DNA of 64,000 nucleotides from Azolla caroliniana (lineage: Eukaryota; Polypodiophyta): NCBI GenBank assembly GCA_043228905.1, contig JBHGNT010000015.1, positions 9,362,001 through 9,426,000 of the forward strand. Direction: 5' to 3'. The translations under genes and the position numbers were made by a program. Under the pieces are notes generated by a model that saw only the letters and a list, made by a program, of their open reading frames with translations, was not told where the DNA came from and did not search any database. Every line of letters begins with the position of its first letter. Position 1 is the first letter of the stretch. Below, piece by piece: positions 59,806 to 64,000 of this stretch.

Positions 59806-62800
59806 TGGTATGTTTTCTTTGTTTCTGTTTTGTGTGAATCGGATCTGGTTCTTGTAAGAAATTTGAGATTCTGTTGGGTTCAGATTTTTTCCCTACAGTC
59901 ATAAATTTTCTCATGGAATACTGCGTAATATGAGCTGCCTACTACTGCATTTTAGTGGCTTGTGCTAACATTCTAGGAATACTGAATTCACAGGGATGCA
60001 GTCCTCCACCCATCCTTTAGCAGATAAAGATTCCTAATGTATCGTTAACATTAAATTATACAAATACTTGCTTAATACAATCTTCTTTTTCAATCAACCC
60101 CCTATTCTGACGCCCCAGATGTACTACCATTGTTCATAGTAATCACCTTGCGGTTTTTAGTACACCTTGGACTGTCATGATACCTTCTTGGAATGGCCCT
60201 CTCTAGAAATCCGGGAAGAAGCCTTCATCTTCTATTTACCTGACCAGATGATCTCTAAGGACCTCCCAAGTTCCTAAACGCAGACTGGAAGATTGAAGAT
60301 TGATTAGGCAAATAGGTTGTATGTAATATATCCGACCCGAAGTTAGTGAGCAACGAGAGAAGTTAATATCCAATAATACACAAATGAACAACCTAGCTCA
60401 ACTAATTTACATTCTGGTAATGCATTCATATATGATTGTAAAACTGCCATTCATGTTTAGACCTTACTAATATAATGGATAGTCTGTCTCCAGAACAAGA
60501 GTTGATGTGATGCTTCAAGCTTTGGCAGCATTGCATCAGAAAGGCCTGAAATCAAAAGAGTTCTGGGAAATTGAGCTATGAGCGATGAGTTTTCATTCAT
60601 GAATGTATATATTATATATGCTTATTTAAACAAAACACTTTTGCTTACTAATGACAGGCATGTTTCTTAAATAAGAATTGCAAGAAATATAGTTTCAAAT
60701 AAATGCCCACAAAGAAAATCATAATTTATTTCAAATTCAGGTAAAAATACATGGCCACAATGTGTAACATAATGTAGGTTAAGGCGGAAGTAAAGCAAAA
60801 AGAGTGTATAATTTATGAGTCAAGGATGAAGCTTCCCCCACTTTACCTTGAGATCAATGAGCAGGATTCACCTGACTGTATTAGACAATTTTCAAAATTT
60901 ATTGCATTAGAAGAAGAATGGGGAAAGATTATGAGTCCGAATGGGTAAGTTCTGTAAAGCTCTAAAAGTGGTAACATTTATTGTAGGCTATGCCTCAGGC
61001 AAAGAATGATTAAAGGATCATTATTAGTGTTTTGGATCATCACTATAGGCAAGAGAAAATTTCTATGTTTCAATAAATCTGTTACAGATTTGTTGAAAAT
61101 GTTGAACCACAAGATCTTAAGGCGTGAGTGTGAGGACTACTATGTGTTCCATGATTTTGAATGGTCTAATATAGGCTGGCAATGTTCCATGAACCCTTTG
61201 ACATCAATCTAACAACGTTTGAAATCTCGTTGTCTATGGTTGTCTGTATGGCATCTATGACAGCATCAAACATGAATTAAGGTGGTCCATGCTGTCCATC
61301 TGATTGCAGCACTGGTCTCCTAAATATGCAAGGAAGACCAACAATAGCTGCGACTTTATAAATAAATTCTTTATTTAATGATGAATGAATCAGATAAATA
61401 AACATTCCTGATTTACTAGTGCTGAATGGAAGGTAATTTTGTCTGAAGTGATGTAGGACAATATTTTTCCTGAATTTTTTTGAGTGGAGTAGCTGACTAA
61501 TGAAAACAAGAGAGCTTGGTAATACATTATTAATGTCAAGAAAAATCTAGTTGCGTCATTGTTTTTTCTGTGTGTCCAGGAGCTTTTCCTGTTTTAAGGG
61601 CATATAACAATATGGGTACATTTTTCAGGATCCTGGCCTCAAGGTTGAGCCATTAACTTCTCAATCTTCTACAACAACGACATCAAGATCATCCAATCAA
61701 AGAACTACACCTGCAGGTTGGTTGTTTACTAAATGAAACTGTTTATTGATTGAACTTTTGTTATGAAATTATCTATTTATGTTATAGGTGAGCGCTCATC
61801 CACTTCAACAGGTACATCACATGCAAATACACGTGGATATGCTGGGAGTAATGGTTTCAAGTTGGACCAGTTTTCAGCTGGGTTTCTTTTAAATGCATTG
61901 GTATGTTTCTCATAATCTATTGAAGCCTGCCATTTATTTGTATTTGTGTCCCACAAATTTTTTATAGCATTATCCAGAAACAGCATAAAATCATAGTGAC
62001 ATGTTATGAAACTCATGTTTAAAAACGATAAATGGATAAGACTAATTTCAATTTACTGACTGGATTTTCATAGATTAGAGTGTGAATAAAGCTATTCAAA
62101 ATTATTAAATCTTAAAAATAAAGAGGATAAAAATGTTCTTAAAAAATCCAGTAAAATACAGTGAGGTGTGGCTCTTAGATGGTTTGCTGCAACAGTAGGG
62201 AAGTCAAATATTTCTAATGGTTTGAAACTCACAAACTGATGTGAAAGGAGAAATGTTACTTTGAATTGCTTTAAAAATATTCAATGAATATTGAAATTCT
62301 AATTTTGCATTCTTTCTATATGCAGGTCATAATTATGGCAGCATTTGCTGTACTTCCATTCATACCACAATCTCTCAGTGGAAGGTCTTATAGATTTACC
62401 TTCCTAGGCAGTATAATGGCATATGGGCTGTCTATCTATTTACAATTTGGCGTAAGTTCCTTCCCGGCCTCTGTTGTGTGGTTTCAGATATTTCAATAAT
62501 GCATTCTCATGTTTAACTAGTTTTTTGTCTGTTCTTGTTTAACTGGTTTCCATATTATATTGCCATCCCAGTTAAACAAGAACAGACAAAAAACTTTATT
62601 GCTCTCGAAGATGACATTAGGCAAGAAAGCAGTTATATTGTGCTCGTAGATGGCATTTGGGGCTATTTCAATTCTGTGGCCTGCTGCTCTCTATCTCTCT
62701 CTGGCTACTGGTTCTTAGTACTTAAGAGAACCCAAGTTCTATTCTTGCACAGGCTGCCTTTGTCCCGTAGATTGTATTCGGTTTCCCATGGATGTTAATA

Positions 62801-63943
62801 TTCCATTGATCTATATCTTTCCCCTCATTTTTTTCTCTATTTTAATTTAGAACGTATACTACTTACCTTCATTTACATTTTTCTAACACTGGATACCATA
62901 AAATAATATTAGGATGCAGCATCAATTTTTGGAATACATCATTCATCCTGTGCACATGGGGGAATCAGTGTTACAGAGTTTTCATTATCAATTATTACTA
63001 TAGAAATTCGAACAATTGCTTACCTTCAACAGACAATGATAGAGAACCCTCCACAGCCTATAGCATGCATAACCTCGTCTGCCATTTTTCTAACACTGAA
63101 TACCATCGAAATAATATTAGGATGCAGCATCGATTTTTGAAATATGTCATTCATTCTGTGCACATGGGGAAATCAGTTTTACCTAGTTTTCATCATCCCT
63201 TATTGCTATAGAAATTCAGACAATTGTTTACCTTCAACAGACAATGATAGAGAGCCCACCACAACTTATATACAGCTTTGTATATTTGAGGTGGTAGCAT
63301 CAGTACCACTATATTTTTGGCCAATCTGTCAGAGATTGACCATGATGATCTGGTCTGGCTGGCAGCAAATCGAATATGTATTGTGTACATGAATCTGTTT
63401 TTAAATAGTTCAGAGGTGAACATAGAATCATGTTAAAATAGATTGATTCGTAAATACTTGATAATTAGAGTATACTATCTCTTGCACCACTTGATGGGAG
63501 CGGGTCACCCTGTTTTAGGATAATGGTAAAAATTTCAAGATATGATGAAATGTTGAGTTCATGTTTTAGGATAATAGTTTTAATTTCAGATTTGACTGCA
63601 GAAAGTACTTTCCATTTGTCTGATTGAGTGGTTTTTGGCTGTCTTCTGTGGATAGCGACCACGAACGTTGGATATGAGAGCTCTTCAGACTTGGTTGCAG
63701 TCTGTGCTGGCTGGGAAAGATTTTTTATATCTATTCTATTCATTAGTCTTTATCTCTACTCTCATGCCACTAAAATGTAAGTGATGACTAAAACACATGA
63801 CAATCACACTATTTTCGTTTTTAAGCATGACAGCTATGTGGCATTGGTATCTATGCAGTTGCTACATTACCTGTGGCGTGTCATTCTCTTCTTAATGTGG
63901 GTCAATACTTAAAGAGGAACTTCAACAACACACAAACATATAG
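59598..63943 (+). CDS. Host gene, multi-pass membrane protein (5' six exons; TMEM33-like family suspected)
   Basis: Six exons join in frame with GT-AG introns: 59598-59762, 61629-61716, 61788-61900, 62326-62451, 63656-63776, 63859-63943, with more beyond the window (232 codons here). The start is the first ATG after the GACA repeat (GCAGCCATGG). The N-terminus AALAYDYDRDERWSEYWSNV and FKFYQRNI, DPGLKVEPL is followed by a Ser/Thr-rich linker. Then come hydrophobic segments FLLNALVIIMAAFAVLPFIP (about 117-136), FTFLGSIMAYGLSIYL (about 146-161) and DFLYLFYSLVFISTLM (about 187-202), and a basic LKRNFNN stretch. From memory this resembles a conserved plant family annotated as TMEM33/Pom33-like (ER or nuclear envelope); that name needs checking. 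It is the only normal host gene seen in the window. Confidence 0.8.
59768..59802. repeat. CT microsatellite at start of intron 1
   Basis: A run of about 17 CT units right after the exon 1 donor (ATAGTAGG). It makes a naive exon 1 frame read through into Ser-Leu repeats. Confidence 0.9.
60778..61280 (+). other. Exon-like segments inside intron 1
   Basis: Three segments join in one open frame with matching phases: 60778-60944 (acceptor TGTAG, donor GGTAAGT), 61088-61123 (acceptor TTACAG, donor GTGAGT) and 61175-61280 (acceptor ATATAG, ending in TAA). They encode KECIIYESRMKLPPLYLEIN, QFSKFIALEEEWGKIMSPNG, FVENVEPQDLK and LAMFHEPFDINLTTFEISLS among others. The last intron would be only 51 bp, short for a plant. 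It could be a captured gene piece, an alternative 3' end of the host gene, or chance. Family not recognised. Confidence 0.4.
62519..62595. repeat. Perfect inverted repeat in intron 4
   Basis: 28-bp arms (62519-62546 and 62568-62595) with no mismatch around a 21-base loop. The left arm starts AGTTTTTTGTCTG and the right arm ends CAGACAAAAAACT. In RNA it would be a stable hairpin. Confidence 0.92.
62878..63285. repeat. Tandem duplication of about 207 bp in intron 4
   Basis: Copies start near 62885 (AACACTGGATACCATA) and 63092 (AACACTGAATACCATC) and share GGATGCAGCATC, GTGCACATGGGG and CTTCAACAGACAATGATAGA in order, with scattered differences. Confidence 0.85.
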
Positions 63944-64000
63944 GTAATTTATTTGCTGACCATTTTTGTCATGAACCTTCAATTGCTTATGGATTATCTT

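Noticed and set aside
59598-59837. An 80-codon single-exon gene ending in Ser-Leu repeats
   Set aside because: The Ser-Leu part is the CT microsatellite of intron 1. A GT donor at 59763 and in-frame exons downstream give a better gene model.

Overview
This is nuclear DNA of a land plant. The evidence is dense nested LTR retrotransposons with plant-type Met-tRNA primer sites, a Mutator-like element (MULE) carrying a ULP1-like gene, and a spliced host gene whose predicted protein resembles a plant membrane protein family. The species cannot be fixed from the sequence. The mixture of copia families and a Tat-type gypsy element with a second RNase H would suit a vascular plant.

Bases 1-52612 are almost wholly transposable elements inserted into one another. 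From left to right: G1 (gypsy, minus, 1-6108) sits inside C1 (copia, minus, 6109-10319). C1 is cut at its right end by C2 (copia, plus, 10320-15789). Next come a copia 3' end, C3 (15900-16787), and an internally deleted copia, C4 (16788-19116). A decayed gypsy element, G2, lies in two pieces (19117-20244 and 23705-25667) either side of truncated copia C5 (minus). Copia fragment C6 (25668-26440) is followed by the Tat-like gypsy G3 (26441-31349). Copia C7 (minus, 31350-34631 and 40004-40841) is split by C8 (plus, 34632-40003), the best preserved element, with near-identical LTRs and a 5-bp target duplication. C9 (minus, 41175-46167 and 51968-52612) is split by C10 (minus, 46168-51967), a member of the same family, again with a 5-bp target duplication. 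C4, C7, C9 and C10 form one family (B). C2, C3, C5 and C6 form a related group. C1 and C8 form another.

Bases 52613-53334 are AT-rich non-coding DNA with short tandem repeats and a decayed MULE end. A MULE (M1, about 53335-59213) follows. Its long terminal inverted repeats carry arrays of a GGTCGCCCAACC-like motif, and inside are a ULP1-protease-like gene and a broken transposase. About 390 bp beyond M1 a host gene starts at 59598 and leaves the window at 63943 or later. Six exons can be joined in frame to give an N-terminal cytosolic segment, a Ser/Thr-rich linker and about three membrane segments.

Most element genes carry stops or frameshifts. The points of most interest are: a charged open reading frame after pol conserved in three copia copies; an inverted repeat around the polypurine tract shared by several copia families; two family-B copies (C9, C10) that share the same inactivating changes and so seem to have spread after loss of function; and an unexplained set of exon-like segments in intron 1 of the host gene.
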